Below are positions 8,110-16,869 of a stretch of DNA of 64,000 nucleotides, piece after piece. Each line of letters opens with the position of its first letter. The first letter of the stretch is position 1. A program made the position numbers and the translations under genes. Below the pieces are notes generated by a model. That model was not told where the DNA came from. It saw only the letters and a program-made list of their open reading frames with translations, and ran no database searches. Origin of the DNA: Mucilaginibacter flavidus (lineage in GTDB: Bacteria > Bacteroidota > Bacteroidia > Sphingobacteriales > Sphingobacteriaceae); assembly GCF_024055575.1 (NCBI RefSeq), contig NZ_JAMXOE010000014.1:103107-167106 (forward strand). Direction: 5' to 3'.

Positions 8110-10518
8110 ATGCCTAAAAAGATCCTGCTGTTTAACCTATTGCTTTTAATCTGTATAAAAGCTTTTTCCCAAAACTCCGGGGCAGTGTTGTTTGACGACA
8201 ACTGGAAGTTTTACCGCGGCGGTGCATTAAGCGCCGAAAACGTAAACTACGACGATTCAAAATGGCGTAAAGTTGATTTGCCACACGATTGGAGTATCGA
8301 AGATCTTCCGGGGACGGAATCACCGTTTACCCAAAACGCTATCAGCCAGGTTGGTGGTGGTTTTTCGGTAGGAGGGACAGCCTGGTACCGTAAAACATTT
8401 GATGTTCCGGCCGCTCAAAATGGCAGACGTATAAAAATACAGTTCGATGGTGTGTATATGAACGCTACAGTGTTTATCAACGGACATAATATTGGGACAC
8501 ATCCGTATGGCTATACCAGTTTTTGGTTCGATTTAACGGATAAAATAAAGTATGGCGGCAAAAACACTGTCGCTGTTGAAGTGAAAAACGAGGGGCAAAA
8601 TAGCCGCTGGTACTCAGGCTCGGGCATTTACCGGCACGTGTGGCTGCGGGTTGCTGAGCCGGTTCAAATAGGGCAGTGGGGGACTTGTATCACTACGCCC
8701 GAAGTTAGCACAGCTTCGGCTAGGGTTAATGTCAAAACCAATGTTTTAAATGACAGTAAGTCCGATCAAAAAGTTAAGGTAATTACGAAGATACTCGACC
8801 CGCAAAATAAGGAAGTTGCCTCGGTACAAAGCGAAGAATTGATAAATGCAGGAACATCAAATGAATTTAAAAAAGATATGGACGTCGCTGCGCCTGTACT
8901 ATGGTCGTGCGAATCGCCATCTTTATACATCGCGATTACCCAGGTTTACATTAGCGGAATATTGACGGATGAACAACGTAGCACTTTTGGCATCCGCAAA
9001 ATATCATTCAATACAGAAAACGGTTTCCAGCTAAATGGCAAAACTATTAAGCTAAAAGGTGGATGCGTACATAATGACAATGGCCCGCTCGGCTCAAAGG
9101 CATACGATAGGGCCGAAGAGCGCCGCGTGGAAATATTAAAAGCCAGCGGTTACAACGCCATTCGCTGCGCGCATAATCCGCCAAGTCCCGCATTTTTGGA
9201 TGCCTGTGACCGCCTGGGCATGCTGGTAATTGATGAAGCTTTTGATTGCTGGAAATATGGCAAAAATCCATACGATTACCATTTATACTTTGCAGATTGG
9301 TGGAAAAAAGACATCGAAAGCATGGTAATGCGCGACAGGAACCATCCCGCTATAATTATGTGGAGCATTGGTAACGAGGTGCCCGAAAAAGGAACACCCG
9401 AAGGCGTAGAGGAAGCCGGGCAATTGGCTGCTTATGTTCGTGAGCTTGACCCAACGCGTCCTGTTACCGCGGCGGTTGATGATATTAACCCGGCAAAAGA
9501 CCCCTACTTTGCAAAGCTCGATGTTAGTGGCTACAACTACCCGGTTAGAAATTACGGGCACGATGGCAATACCTATGAAACCGACCACAAACGCGTACCC
9601 GGCAGGATAATGTTTTGCACCGAGTCATTCGCCATAGAATCATTCGGCAGCTGGATGGAAGTAATAGACCATCCATATGTGTTAGGGGATTTTGTTTGGA
9701 CATCCTTCGATTATATTGGCGAAGCCAGCATCGGTTGGTTAGGTTATCCGGTGGGCACCAGTTTTTATCCATGGAATTTAGCATACTGCGGAGATATTGA
9801 TATTTGCGGGTGGAAGCGTGCCCAGTCCTATTACCGGGATGCACTTTGGAAAGAAAACCAGCTTTCAATTTTTGTACAATCGCCCAAACCTTCGTTTGCT
9901 TTAAATAACAAAACTGCCGATTGGTCAAAATGGAACTGGCACGATGTAGTTGCCGACTGGAATTGGGCAGGTTATGAAAACAAGTCATTAGCCGTAAATA
10001 TTTACTCATCGTGCCCTGAAGTTGAGCTGTTTTTAAACAATAGGTCGCTGGGGAAGAAACCGACCAACCGGGCTACTAAATTTACGGCGGTTTGGGATGT
10101 ACCTTATCAACCCGGCGAGTTAAAGGCGGTTGGCTATGATGGTAATAAAAAAGTGAATATTTCTGTACTGCATACGGCTTCAATGCCAATGCAAATTCAC
10201 TTGTCGGCAGATAGGATTCAATTGAAGGCCAATAACCAGGACCTAAGCTATGTTACCGTTGAATTATTGGATGCCAAAGGAACTTTAAACCCGCGTGCAA
10301 ACAATCTTATTCATTTTAAGGTTGATGGACCCGGGGAAATTATAGCCGTAGGTAATGCCAACCCGGTAAGCGTGGAAAGCGACCAGTTACCACAACGAAA
10401 AGCGTGGCGTGGCAAATGTATGGTCATCATAAAATCAACCCATAAGTCGGGCAATATAACATTAACTGCAAGTGCAGATAAGTTAACAGGCAAAAACGTA
10501 ATTTTACACGTCGAATAA
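8110..10518 (+). CDS. Glycoside hydrolase family 2 enzyme (beta-galactosidase-like), secreted
   Basis: An 802-residue GH2 enzyme with a signal peptide (MPKKILLFNLLLLICIKAFSQ), so periplasmic or surface-exposed. Order of parts: sugar-binding jelly roll (about 26-185), Ig-like domain (about 190-295), TIM barrel (about 300-590) and C-terminal Ig-like domains of the DUF4982 type (about 620-800). The acid/base is Glu423 in WSIGNEV and the nucleophile Glu505 in FCTESFA. Natural substrates of this branch are plant or animal beta-galactosides or glucuronides; the sequence alone does not fix which. No SusC/SusD genes are adjacent, so it is not in a typical polysaccharide-utilisation locus. It is 20 bases from the next gene. 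Confidence 0.92.
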   Translation: MPKKILLFNLLLLICIKAFSQNSGAVLFDDNWKFYRGGALSAENVNYDDSKWRKVDLPHDWSIEDLPGTESPFTQNAISQVGGGFSVGGTAWYRKTFDVPAAQNGRRIKIQFDGVYMNATVFINGHNIGTHPYGYTSFWFDLTDKIKYGGKNTVAVEVKNEGQNSRWYSGSGIYRHVWLRVAEPVQIGQWGTCITTPEVSTASARVNVKTNVLNDSKSDQKVKVITKILDPQNKEVASVQSEELINAGTSNEFKKDMDVAAPVLWSCESPSLYIAITQVYISGILTDEQRSTFGIRKISFNTENGFQLNGKTIKLKGGCVHNDNGPLGSKAYDRAEERRVEILKASGYNAIRCAHNPPSPAFLDACDRLGMLVIDEAFDCWKYGKNPYDYHLYFADWWKKDIESMVMRDRNHPAIIMWSIGNEVPEKGTPEGVEEAGQLAAYVRELDPTRPVTAAVDDINPAKDPYFAKLDVSGYNYPVRNYGHDGNTYETDHKRVPGRIMFCTESFAIESFGSWMEVIDHPYVLGDFVWTSFDYIGEASIGWLGYPVGTSFYPWNLAYCGDIDICGWKRAQSYYRDALWKENQLSIFVQSPKPSFALNNKTADWSKWNWHDVVADWNWAGYENKSLAVNIYSSCPEVELFLNNRSLGKKPTNRATKFTAVWDVPYQPGELKAVGYDGNKKVNISVLHTASMPMQIHLSADRIQLKANNQDLSYVTVELLDAKGTLNPRANNLIHFKVDGPGEIIAVGNANPVSVESDQLPQRKAWRGKCMVIIKSTHKSGNITLTASADKLTGKNVILHVE

Positions 10519-10538
10519 TTAAAATACCCCTTTACAAC

Positions 10539-11084
10539 ATGGACGAAATAGAAAACTTTTCCGAAAAAATTCACGAACAAAGCAACGAGCATGCACATCA
10601 CGCATTATCGGAGGGCAAAGATAAATGGGTGCTGTATGTGGCTCTTACCACTGCTGTATTTGCTGTTTTAGCTGCCATAGCTGGTTTAATGGCCGGAGCA
10701 CATGCAGACGAGGCCATGCTGTCGCAAATGCGTTCATCTGACCAATGGGCGTTTTACCAGGCAAAAGGTATCAAGTCGGAGATATTAACCACATCAAACA
10801 AAATATTGGTGGCGGTTGGTAAAACACCTGTTGCCGAGGATGCTGAAAAGGTAAAGGAAAACAAAACCGAGCAGGCCAAAATTATGGCCGAAGCCAAGGC
10901 ATTTCAAAAAGAGAGTGATGAGCATACCGCCAAACATTCCGTATTGGCTAAATGTATAACGTTGTTCCAGGTGGCAATAGCCATTGGTGCCATATCCATC
11001 ATCACCAAGCGAAAGGCGTTGTGGTGGGCAAGCATGGTTTTCGCAGCTATCGGGCTGTTCTTTTTGGTGAGCGGGTTGTTGTAG
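10539..11084 (+). CDS. DUF4337-type membrane protein
   Basis: A 181-residue protein with one membrane segment near the N terminus (about 31-52), a helical, charged middle with coiled-coil character (about 55-130) and two C-terminal membrane segments (about 136-156 and 160-180). This layout and the HADEAMLSQMRSSDQWAFYQAKGIK stretch match the DUF4337 family, whose function is unknown. It begins 20 bases after the GH2 gene and may be cotranscribed, though a functional link is not evident. Confidence 0.8.
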   Translation: MDEIENFSEKIHEQSNEHAHHALSEGKDKWVLYVALTTAVFAVLAAIAGLMAGAHADEAMLSQMRSSDQWAFYQAKGIKSEILTTSNKILVAVGKTPVAEDAEKVKENKTEQAKIMAEAKAFQKESDEHTAKHSVLAKCITLFQVAIAIGAISIITKRKALWWASMVFAAIGLFFLVSGLL

Positions 11085-11221
11085 AAACAGTAGCAGGCTG
11101 TGATTTGTCTACTACGCAAGTTGCCCCAGCGGGGAAAAATATCGGTAGAGTAGAAAGAAAGAGATTTTGCGCGCCGCACGTGCGGTACCCAACGTTATCG
11201 TTTTGATAGCTTGATAAGTAT

Positions 11222-11262
11222 TATCCATAGCGATGGGTTTTAAACTCATCACTATGGATAAG
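11222..11262. repeat. Long near-perfect hairpin
   Basis: The arm TTATCCATAG-C-GATG (11222-11235) pairs with CATC-A-CTATGGATAA (11249-11262), leaving one internal mismatch and a GGGTTTTAAACT-type loop. There is no T-run, so it is not a classical terminator. It lies between a DUF4337 gene and the DbpA-like helicase promoter and may be a mobile palindromic repeat. Confidence 0.6.
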
Positions 11263-11321
11263 CCAGATATAGGATTTAAAAGTGCCAACCTGACTTTCCG
11301 TCCGCCTGCGCTTTTATTCCG

Positions 11322-11329
11322 TATCTTTG
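11322..11329 (+). promoter_or_regulatory. -7 box of the DEAD-box helicase gene
   Basis: TATCTTTG is a perfect TAnnTTTG box ending six bases before the ATG at 11336. Transcription starting about seven bases downstream would begin at or next to the start codon, so the mRNA is predicted to be leaderless. It also shows that the TTG at 11327 is promoter, not start. Confidence 0.6.
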
Positions 11330-11335
11330 CGCCAA

Positions 11336-12637
11336 ATGATAAAACAAGCGCTCGAAAAGCTAAAAATTACCGAACTGAACCAAATGCAGCATGCTGCGCT
11401 TGAAGCTGCAAAAAAAGGGGATGTACTGTTACTATCGCCCACCGGGTCTGGTAAAACCCTTGGGTTTTTATTGCCGTTGTTAGGTTTATTAGACGCGAAA
11501 ATCCCGACGGTTCAGGCTCTTATCCTGGTGCCATCGCGGGAACTGGCGTTACAGATTGAACAGGTTTTTAAAACAATCGGCAGCGGATTTAAAGTGAATG
11601 TTTGTTATGGTGGCCACCCGGTAAAAATCGAACGCAACAACCTGTCGCAGCCACCCGCGGTTTTGGTAGGCACACCTGGCCGGATAGCCCACCATTTACG
11701 CCGCGAAAGCTTCACAACTGATACTATCAAAACGTTAATACTTGATGAGTTTGACAAGGCACTGGAGTTCGGTTTCCAGGAGGATATGACGTATATTATT
11801 CGCCAACTGGGGCATCTTAATAAACGAATACTTACCTCGGCCACTAAAATGGATGAGATACCTGCGTTTACAGGTATTCATAACCCCAAGGAAGTCGACT
11901 TCCTTCAAAATCAAACCAATGCCCCCGACCTTAAATTAAAAGCTGTTATTTCGCCTGCGGCGGATAAATTGGATACGTTGTTTTCATTACTGTGCAAAAT
12001 AGGAGATAAGGCCACGCTGGTGTTTTGTAACCATCGCGATGCGGTTGAGCGGATCAGCGATTTGCTTTGGGATAGGGGCCTGGTGCACGATATCTTTCAT
12101 GGCAAAATGGAGCAGGAAGACAGGGAACGCGCTTTGCTGAAATTCAGGAATGGCAGCCATAGGCTATTAATTACGACTGATTTAGCCTCACGTGGACTTG
12201 ATATTCCAGAAATTGAATACGTAGTACACTATCAATTACCGCATAACGAGGAAGCCTTTCTGCACCGTAACGGCCGTACAGCCCGTATGCATGCCAAAGG
12301 CACGGCCTATTTGATTTTAACTGAAGATGAAAAGCTGGGCTATATTGATAAAGCACCGGAGATTGAGGTATTGCCCGCTGATTTAAAAATCCCAGCCCCA
12401 ACGCCCTGGGCCACCGTTTACATTGCCGCGGGTAAAAAGGATAAAGTTAATAAAGTGGATATCGTCGGGTTGTTGCTTCAAAAAGGCGAACTGGCAAAAG
12501 ATGATTTGGGTTTAATTGAGGTGCTGGATTATTCATCGTATGCCGCCGTAAAACGCAACCGCATTGAGCGAACCGTTGACTTGCTAAAAGGCGAAAAAAT
12601 TAAAAATAAAAAGGTTAAAATCGAAATTTCAGTATAA
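11336..12637 (+). CDS. DEAD-box ATP-dependent RNA helicase, DbpA-like
   Basis: A 433-residue helicase with a DbpA-type C-terminal RNA-binding domain, predicted to remodel ribosomal or other structured RNA. Motifs in order: Q motif (NQMQHAA), I (SPTGSGKT), Ia (PSRELALQ), Ib (TPGRI), II (LILDEFDKAL), III (TSAT), IV (LVFCNHRD), V (TTDLASRGLDIPE), VI (HRNGRTAR). Two are non-canonical: motif II reads DEFD instead of DEAD, and motif VI has HRNGRTAR rather than HRIGRTGR. The last 70 residues (TPWATVYIAAGKKDKVNKVD onward) form the DbpA-like domain. The ATG at 11336 is preferred because an upstream TTG lies inside the -7 box. A DUF1456 gene follows by 20 bases. Confidence 0.9.
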   Translation: MIKQALEKLKITELNQMQHAALEAAKKGDVLLLSPTGSGKTLGFLLPLLGLLDAKIPTVQALILVPSRELALQIEQVFKTIGSGFKVNVCYGGHPVKIERNNLSQPPAVLVGTPGRIAHHLRRESFTTDTIKTLILDEFDKALEFGFQEDMTYIIRQLGHLNKRILTSATKMDEIPAFTGIHNPKEVDFLQNQTNAPDLKLKAVISPAADKLDTLFSLLCKIGDKATLVFCNHRDAVERISDLLWDRGLVHDIFHGKMEQEDRERALLKFRNGSHRLLITTDLASRGLDIPEIEYVVHYQLPHNEEAFLHRNGRTARMHAKGTAYLILTEDEKLGYIDKAPEIEVLPADLKIPAPTPWATVYIAAGKKDKVNKVDIVGLLLQKGELAKDDLGLIEVLDYSSYAAVKRNRIERTVDLLKGEKIKNKKVKIEISV

Positions 12638-12657
12638 TTACATCATAATAGAAAGAT

Positions 12658-12891
12658 ATGAGCAATAACGATATCATGAAAAAGCTGCGGGTAGCCATGC
12701 ATTTTACCGATGATGATATTATAAAGGTACTGGAACTGGCCAATTTCCGCATCACTAAAACCGAACTGGGTGCTATCTTCCGCAAAGAAGACCACCCCAA
12801 TTTTAAACCATGTGGTGACCAGATTTTACGGAACTTTTTAAACGGTCTGATAATTCACCAGCGCGGACCAAAAGAAGAAAAAAAGTCTTAA
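12658..12891 (+). CDS. DUF1456 (YehS-like) protein
   Basis: A 77-residue soluble protein with the DUF1456 pattern: NNDIMKKLRVAMHFTDDDII, then ELANFRITKTELGAIFRKEDHPNF. The E. coli relative YehS has two such repeats in about 156 residues; this one has one repeat and a short conserved C-terminal piece (CGDQILRNFLNGLI). Function is unknown. It is 20 bases after the helicase gene and probably in the same transcript. Confidence 0.8.
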   Translation: MSNNDIMKKLRVAMHFTDDDIIKVLELANFRITKTELGAIFRKEDHPNFKPCGDQILRNFLNGLIIHQRGPKEEKKS

Positions 12892-12962
12892 GTCGTGAGT
12901 TCTAAGTCTTAAGTCATAAACGGACATTAGACTCCCAACTTAAGACTTAGAACCTGAGACTT
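12892..12962. repeat. AAGTCTTAAG-type inverted repeat / bidirectional terminator
   Basis: GTGAGTTCTAAGTCTTAAGT at about 12896-12915 is answered by ACTTAAGACTTAGAACCTGAGAC at about 12938-12960, so the gap between two convergent genes folds into one long stem. The same short unit occurs at 34288-34325 and, remarkably, inside bioA at 36689-36724. Confidence 0.6.
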
Positions 12963-12963
12963 C

Positions 12964-13515
12964 CTAATTCTCTATCAACTTCGCTTTCCCGCTTTTCAAT
13001 AGCTTTTGTTCTTCATCGCTAAACGGTATTCTGCCGCCAAAATCCTGTACCCAATAGTCGTTATATTTTGCTATGCCGACTTCTTTTAACTCGCGGTTCA
13101 TCAAATTTTTGCAATGGCCGGGGCTTTTAAACCAACCGGCCATAACTTCGGCAATACTTATTTGCCCTTGCGCAATGTTTTCGCCAACGGCGAAACTTTT
13201 AAAGCCTTTGTAGGTATAACCAGCATTCACCATCCGTTTGTCAGAAGTGCGCCCATCGAGACTTGTGTGACTAAAATAATTGTGTTTGGACATATCCGCT
13301 GCATGCTTTAAAGCTGCAGTTGCCAAATCATCGTTCCAAACCAGCGGCGGTGCGGGCGGCATATAGGTTGCGCCGCAGTTGCAGCCCTTTTCCCGGGTGT
13401 GATTTATGTTTTCTAAAAATTCGCGTTTAAATTCAGGCGTTGCCTTCTGGGCAAATGTGGTTTGGTGAAATAATACGGACAGGATGATTAACACTACTCT
13501 AACTAAAATTCTCAT
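12964..13515 (-). CDS. Secreted CAP-domain (SCP/PR1-like) protein
   Basis: A 183-residue exported protein with signal peptide MRILVRVVLIILSVLFHQTTFAQ. The CAP domain is complete: LENINHTREKG, WNDDLATAALKHAADMSKHNYFSHTS, GENIAQGQ, GWFKSPGHCKNLMN and EVGIAKYNDYWVQDFGG. The conserved histidines and glutamate of the CAP pocket are present. Bacterial CAP proteins are periplasmic or surface proteins of poorly known role. Confidence 0.9.
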   Translation of the reverse strand: MRILVRVVLIILSVLFHQTTFAQKATPEFKREFLENINHTREKGCNCGATYMPPAPPLVWNDDLATAALKHAADMSKHNYFSHTSLDGRTSDKRMVNAGYTYKGFKSFAVGENIAQGQISIAEVMAGWFKSPGHCKNLMNRELKEVGIAKYNDYWVQDFGGRIPFSDEEQKLLKSGKAKLIEN

Positions 13516-13568
13516 GCTTATTTGACGACAGGAAAGCTTACAGGTTTAGTATCAGCGTAATAAAATAA

Positions 13569-13681
13569 TTACCGCCTACGCCGGCGTATAATATGGCGCC
13601 AGCCACCTCTTTTGCGCTTGTAGACAAAAACAGCAATAACTATCAGCAGGATTGAGGAGGTAAGTATTATAATGTAACTAC
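13569..13681 (-). pseudogene. Out-of-frame transmembrane/juxtamembrane remnant after the TPR protein
   Basis: Just past the stop of the TPR gene (TAA at 13667-13669) a different frame reads SYIIILTSSILLIVIAVFVY followed by KRKRGGWRHIIRRRRR and a stop at 13569-13571. This is one membrane helix with a strongly basic cytoplasmic tail. It has no proper start codon. In many Bacteroidota a TPR region is followed by such a helix and then a histidine kinase or DNA-binding domain, so this may be the frameshifted remnant of that arrangement, or alternatively a tiny membrane protein with an unusual start. Confidence 0.3.
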
Positions 13682-14872
13682 TTTCTTGCCTGATCCGTTT
13701 TTGGAGAGCTTCCTGGTATTTGAGGAGAATACTTTTTTTTTAACCTGCAGCGAGTCGGCTTTTTTCTTTTCTATCGAATCTTTGGTTGCCAGGGCGGCGG
13801 CCAATTTTGCCTCCTCCGCCTTATGAATGCTTTGTTCCAGCGAATCGCGTTTTTTTAACATTGCTTCCTCTTTCGGATAGTTTTTCATGCGGCTATACAA
13901 AAGCGCGTAATTTTTCAGCACATCGAGTTCAACTTTGCCATAATGGTTCTTCTCCGAAATTTGTATGGCTTCGTCTAAATCGCCCATTGCAAGCTTGTAG
14001 TCGGTTTGTTCGCTTTTTATTTTTGCCAGGGTTACCAGTGACGCAATAATATTTAGCTGATCGTTTTTAGCACGTGAGAGGGAGTTTGACTGGAGGATAA
14101 ACCATTTTGCCTGGCTGAATTTTTTCTGAGCCATGTACACCTTGGCCAAATGGTCGAAAGTAATACGGAGCCCTGTTGTGTCGTTATAATAAGAGAACTG
14201 GTGCAATGCCAGCATAGTATAGTTTAGTGCTTTATTCTCGTAACTCGCACGCTGCATCTTGTTGCTTATGGTATCATAGTCAAGATAGCGATTGGCAATT
14301 TCGGTGTATATCTGGCCCTTGAACATATCAATGGCAGGATATTTCAACTGTAGTTTAAGACTGTCAAGGTTCATTACAGCCAGGCGTTGTTTCACGCTAT
14401 CCTTATTTGCGCGGTATAGCGAAATTCTTATACTGTCCTGCCTTAACATGGCGGCTAAAAGCCTGAGGCTATCGGCATTTTTAATCCTTATTTTGTTGTT
14501 TAAATTTTCTGCCAGGTGCGAATCTGAAATGCTCAGGCTAACCGGCTTTTTTAGCAACGGCGCCAGGTTCATGCTGTCGGGATAGGTAACCGCAACCACA
14601 TTAACATCTTCGTAACGTTTTGATTGTATTATTGCATTTAGTTCGCCAGGGTAATGGTTAATGGCTGCTACCCCGAAATTATTTTTATTGCTTGCTGCTA
14701 TAGAAAAATCAGAAAGTGCCAAAGATTTAATATTATAAATGAGTGCAGGCGATCTAATAGTATCTTTAGCAGGGTCGGGCGGGCTAACCTTAATGGTATC
14801 AACAGACTGTATCGCGGCCGATAATTTAAGGCAGACAAGTAAAAAAATAAATAGCGTAAGTGTTTTTCTCAT
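13667..14872 (-). CDS. Exported TPR-containing protein
   Basis: A 401-residue protein with signal peptide (MRKTLTLFIFLLVCLKLSAA). Residues about 175-345 contain several TPR-like helix pairs (for example YENKALNYTMLALHQFSYYNDT, FDHLAKVYMAQKKFSQAKWF, VTLAKIKSEQTDYKLAMGDLDEAI, LKNYALLYSRMKNYPKEEAML), followed by a charged coiled-coil tail rich in K and E. The architecture is like the sensor half of Bacteroidota TPR sensor kinases, but the protein ends without a membrane helix. A membrane helix is encoded in another frame directly after the stop. Function unknown. Confidence 0.75.
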   Translation of the reverse strand: MRKTLTLFIFLLVCLKLSAAIQSVDTIKVSPPDPAKDTIRSPALIYNIKSLALSDFSIAASNKNNFGVAAINHYPGELNAIIQSKRYEDVNVVAVTYPDSMNLAPLLKKPVSLSISDSHLAENLNNKIRIKNADSLRLLAAMLRQDSIRISLYRANKDSVKQRLAVMNLDSLKLQLKYPAIDMFKGQIYTEIANRYLDYDTISNKMQRASYENKALNYTMLALHQFSYYNDTTGLRITFDHLAKVYMAQKKFSQAKWFILQSNSLSRAKNDQLNIIASLVTLAKIKSEQTDYKLAMGDLDEAIQISEKNHYGKVELDVLKNYALLYSRMKNYPKEEAMLKKRDSLEQSIHKAEEAKLAAALATKDSIEKKKADSLQVKKKVFSSNTRKLSKNGSGKKVVTL

Positions 14873-15123
14873 AAGCTATCCCGGCTCAGGGATTATAAAT
14901 ATACTCAGCTAATTCAAAAAACGTGCCTGTAATTTGATTTATGATGATATTCCGACTGTAATTTTCCTGGTAATAAATTTTTTATTCCCCTGTGAAAATG
15001 ATAAACGCAATTTTTTGAAGTATCCGCTTGAAAACGCGCCAGCGATTGATGACCGATGCAATGCCATTTTTAAAAGTGATAAGTAATTAGTACAATTAAT
15101 CCGGCTTAGCGGATTATTCCCCT
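14873..15123. other. Intergenic region between the TPR gene and the sphingolipid locus
   Basis: About 250 bases without a supported gene. It contains the upstream region of the TPR gene and the end of the long minus-strand sphingolipid operon. No strong hairpin with a T-run was found at the operon end by eye. Confidence 0.3.
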
Positions 15124-16059
15124 TTAGCGAATGTATTGCTCGTACCGTTGGATAAACGTTTGGAAGAACGTTGTGCGGGCAAGGGCATTAAAAATTGTAA
15201 TGCCAATAAATGCAGAGAGTATTCCCGCCAATACGTCAAGTATATAATGATGGCTTGCATAAACTGCGGTAAACCAAATGCCAAGCATTACTGCAACAAA
15301 AAATATATTAATCACACCCAGCCGATTTTTTAAACCATAATAAAGTACAACAACCGGGTACGATGAATGAAGTGACGGCATAGCAGCAAATACATTTGAA
15401 CCTTTTGAATATATCGATTTAAAAATCCCTGCATTAAAAAAAGTATCGAACTTTGCCAGCCCTGCGGTGTTACCCGGAGTTTTTGCCTGAAATGCAAATC
15501 CATGATATTCAACATACCAGGGTGGGGCTGCAGGGTAAAGGTAATAAACCACAAAACCGATAAAGTTTATTAATACAAACGTAAGTGAGAAGTACAGGAA
15601 TTGTTTCCTGTTTTTAAAAAACAGGTACCCGGCAAATGCTAGCGGTACAGGTATCCAGCACAGATAAAATATGCCCGCTGCCACGTCCATAAAAGTATTG
15701 CCGTTGGCGCGCCAGTATTCATTGGGGGTTAAAAGCTTACCGTTAAAATTTATGCCGAAGAGGTGTTTTTCAGCGTTGTATAAATCAGCAATGTGTACCG
15801 TGTTATAGTTATAGTTGGGGAATGCCTTCATATAATCGAAGATTATCCAGTAAACTATAAATATAGAAAAGCCAATAATAAATTTTCGGCTAATAGGCGA
15901 CAGGAAAAATGCAGCGTTGAATATACCGGCCAAAAAAAGCTGGTCGGTTTTAAAGCCCACGAGCAATACCGAAACAAGCAGGTAAAATACGGTGATTAAT
16001 AATACAATAGTTACAGACCGGGTGTTGATTTTAATCCCGTCATTAACAGCATTCGTCAT
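15124..16059 (-). CDS. PAP2-superfamily phosphotransferase, Aur1-like inositol-phosphoryl ceramide synthase candidate
   Basis: A 311-residue integral membrane protein with about six to seven helices and the PAP2/Aur1 active-site signatures: YPAAPPWYVEY (about 175-185), MPSLHSSYP (His231) and ASHHYILD (His271, Asp275). The APPW and SLH/HYxxD combination is that of the Aur1 branch, which moves inositol phosphate from phosphatidylinositol to ceramide, rather than of simple lipid phosphatases. It is the last gene of the minus-strand locus and starts one base after the end of the hydroxylase gene, so they are cotranscribed. The assignment as the final step of inositol-phosphoryl ceramide synthesis is inferred from context; a phosphatase role cannot be excluded. 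Confidence 0.8.
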   Translation of the reverse strand: MTNAVNDGIKINTRSVTIVLLITVFYLLVSVLLVGFKTDQLFLAGIFNAAFFLSPISRKFIIGFSIFIVYWIIFDYMKAFPNYNYNTVHIADLYNAEKHLFGINFNGKLLTPNEYWRANGNTFMDVAAGIFYLCWIPVPLAFAGYLFFKNRKQFLYFSLTFVLINFIGFVVYYLYPAAPPWYVEYHGFAFQAKTPGNTAGLAKFDTFFNAGIFKSIYSKGSNVFAAMPSLHSSYPVVVLYYGLKNRLGVINIFFVAVMLGIWFTAVYASHHYILDVLAGILSAFIGITIFNALARTTFFQTFIQRYEQYIR

Positions 16060-16060
16060 G

Positions 16061-16681
16061 CTATTTTTTAATAAAATCTGAACGGAACACCTTATCCCAA
16101 AGCGGCGAACTTACGCCATAGCCTTTGGCCGGGTCCTGGTAGTGGTGCAGCATATGGTGCTGTTTTATTTTTTTCCAGATGTTGCCCTTAAAGTTAAAAT
16201 GATGAATAGCGTAGTGCGATATATCATAAAACAGGTAGCCTAAAATAAAGGCCGGGAAAAAACCAAAAACGTAATTGGTTGGCAATATGGCATTAAATAA
16301 AAGATAAAAGCCCGTTGCCAAAGGTATGCTCATTGATGGCGGTAATACCAGGCGCTTTGCGTCACTTGGATAGTCGTGATGAACACCGTGAAACACAAAG
16401 TGCATGCGTTGTGCCCATGGCTTATCAGCGGGTTGGTAGTGAAATACAAAGCGGTGCATTATATATTCAACCAGCGTCCAGATAAAAAGGCCCGACACAA
16501 ACAGTTCGGCAAAAAGCAAAGCACCCAAACCGGTTTGAGTGTATTTGTAAACACAAAAAGCGATAACGGGGACGAAAATATATAAAGGAACAGTAAAGTG
16601 AACTTTAGATAAGCCTTCTAAAAAATTACTTTTAAACATTCTCACAGACTCCTGTGAATTGGAAACATATTTCTTTTTCAT
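16061..16681 (-). CDS. Fatty acid hydroxylase / sterol desaturase superfamily protein, FA2H/Scs7-like
   Basis: A 206-residue membrane protein with the di-iron histidine clusters of the superfamily: HRFVFH (His76, His81), HGVHH (98-102), HYAIHH (156-161) and HHMLHH (175-180). The spacing and the VEYIMHRFVFH and HHYQDPAKGYGVSSPLWD phrases resemble the catalytic part of eukaryotic sphingolipid fatty acid 2-hydroxylases (Scs7/FA2H), without their cytochrome b5 domain. Placed directly before the Aur1-like gene, it probably hydroxylates the ceramide acyl chain. Start ATG at 16679-16681; four membrane segments are expected. Confidence 0.85.
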   Translation of the reverse strand: MKKKYVSNSQESVRMFKSNFLEGLSKVHFTVPLYIFVPVIAFCVYKYTQTGLGALLFAELFVSGLFIWTLVEYIMHRFVFHYQPADKPWAQRMHFVFHGVHHDYPSDAKRLVLPPSMSIPLATGFYLLFNAILPTNYVFGFFPAFILGYLFYDISHYAIHHFNFKGNIWKKIKQHHMLHHYQDPAKGYGVSSPLWDKVFRSDFIKK

Positions 16682-16869
16682 AACTGATCAGGGTTTAAAA
16701 TGTTTAAATTTCTCAGCCTGCTATTCGATTCCTGATTTTTTAATAATTATATCAATTTTAGCAAAGTTTTGGGAAACTGTAAACCATTTAATATAATTGT
16801 TACGAAGATATGATATTTTATATCTCCGCTCCGCAAATACTTTAAATTTTAACGTTTCCTGCTAAAATA

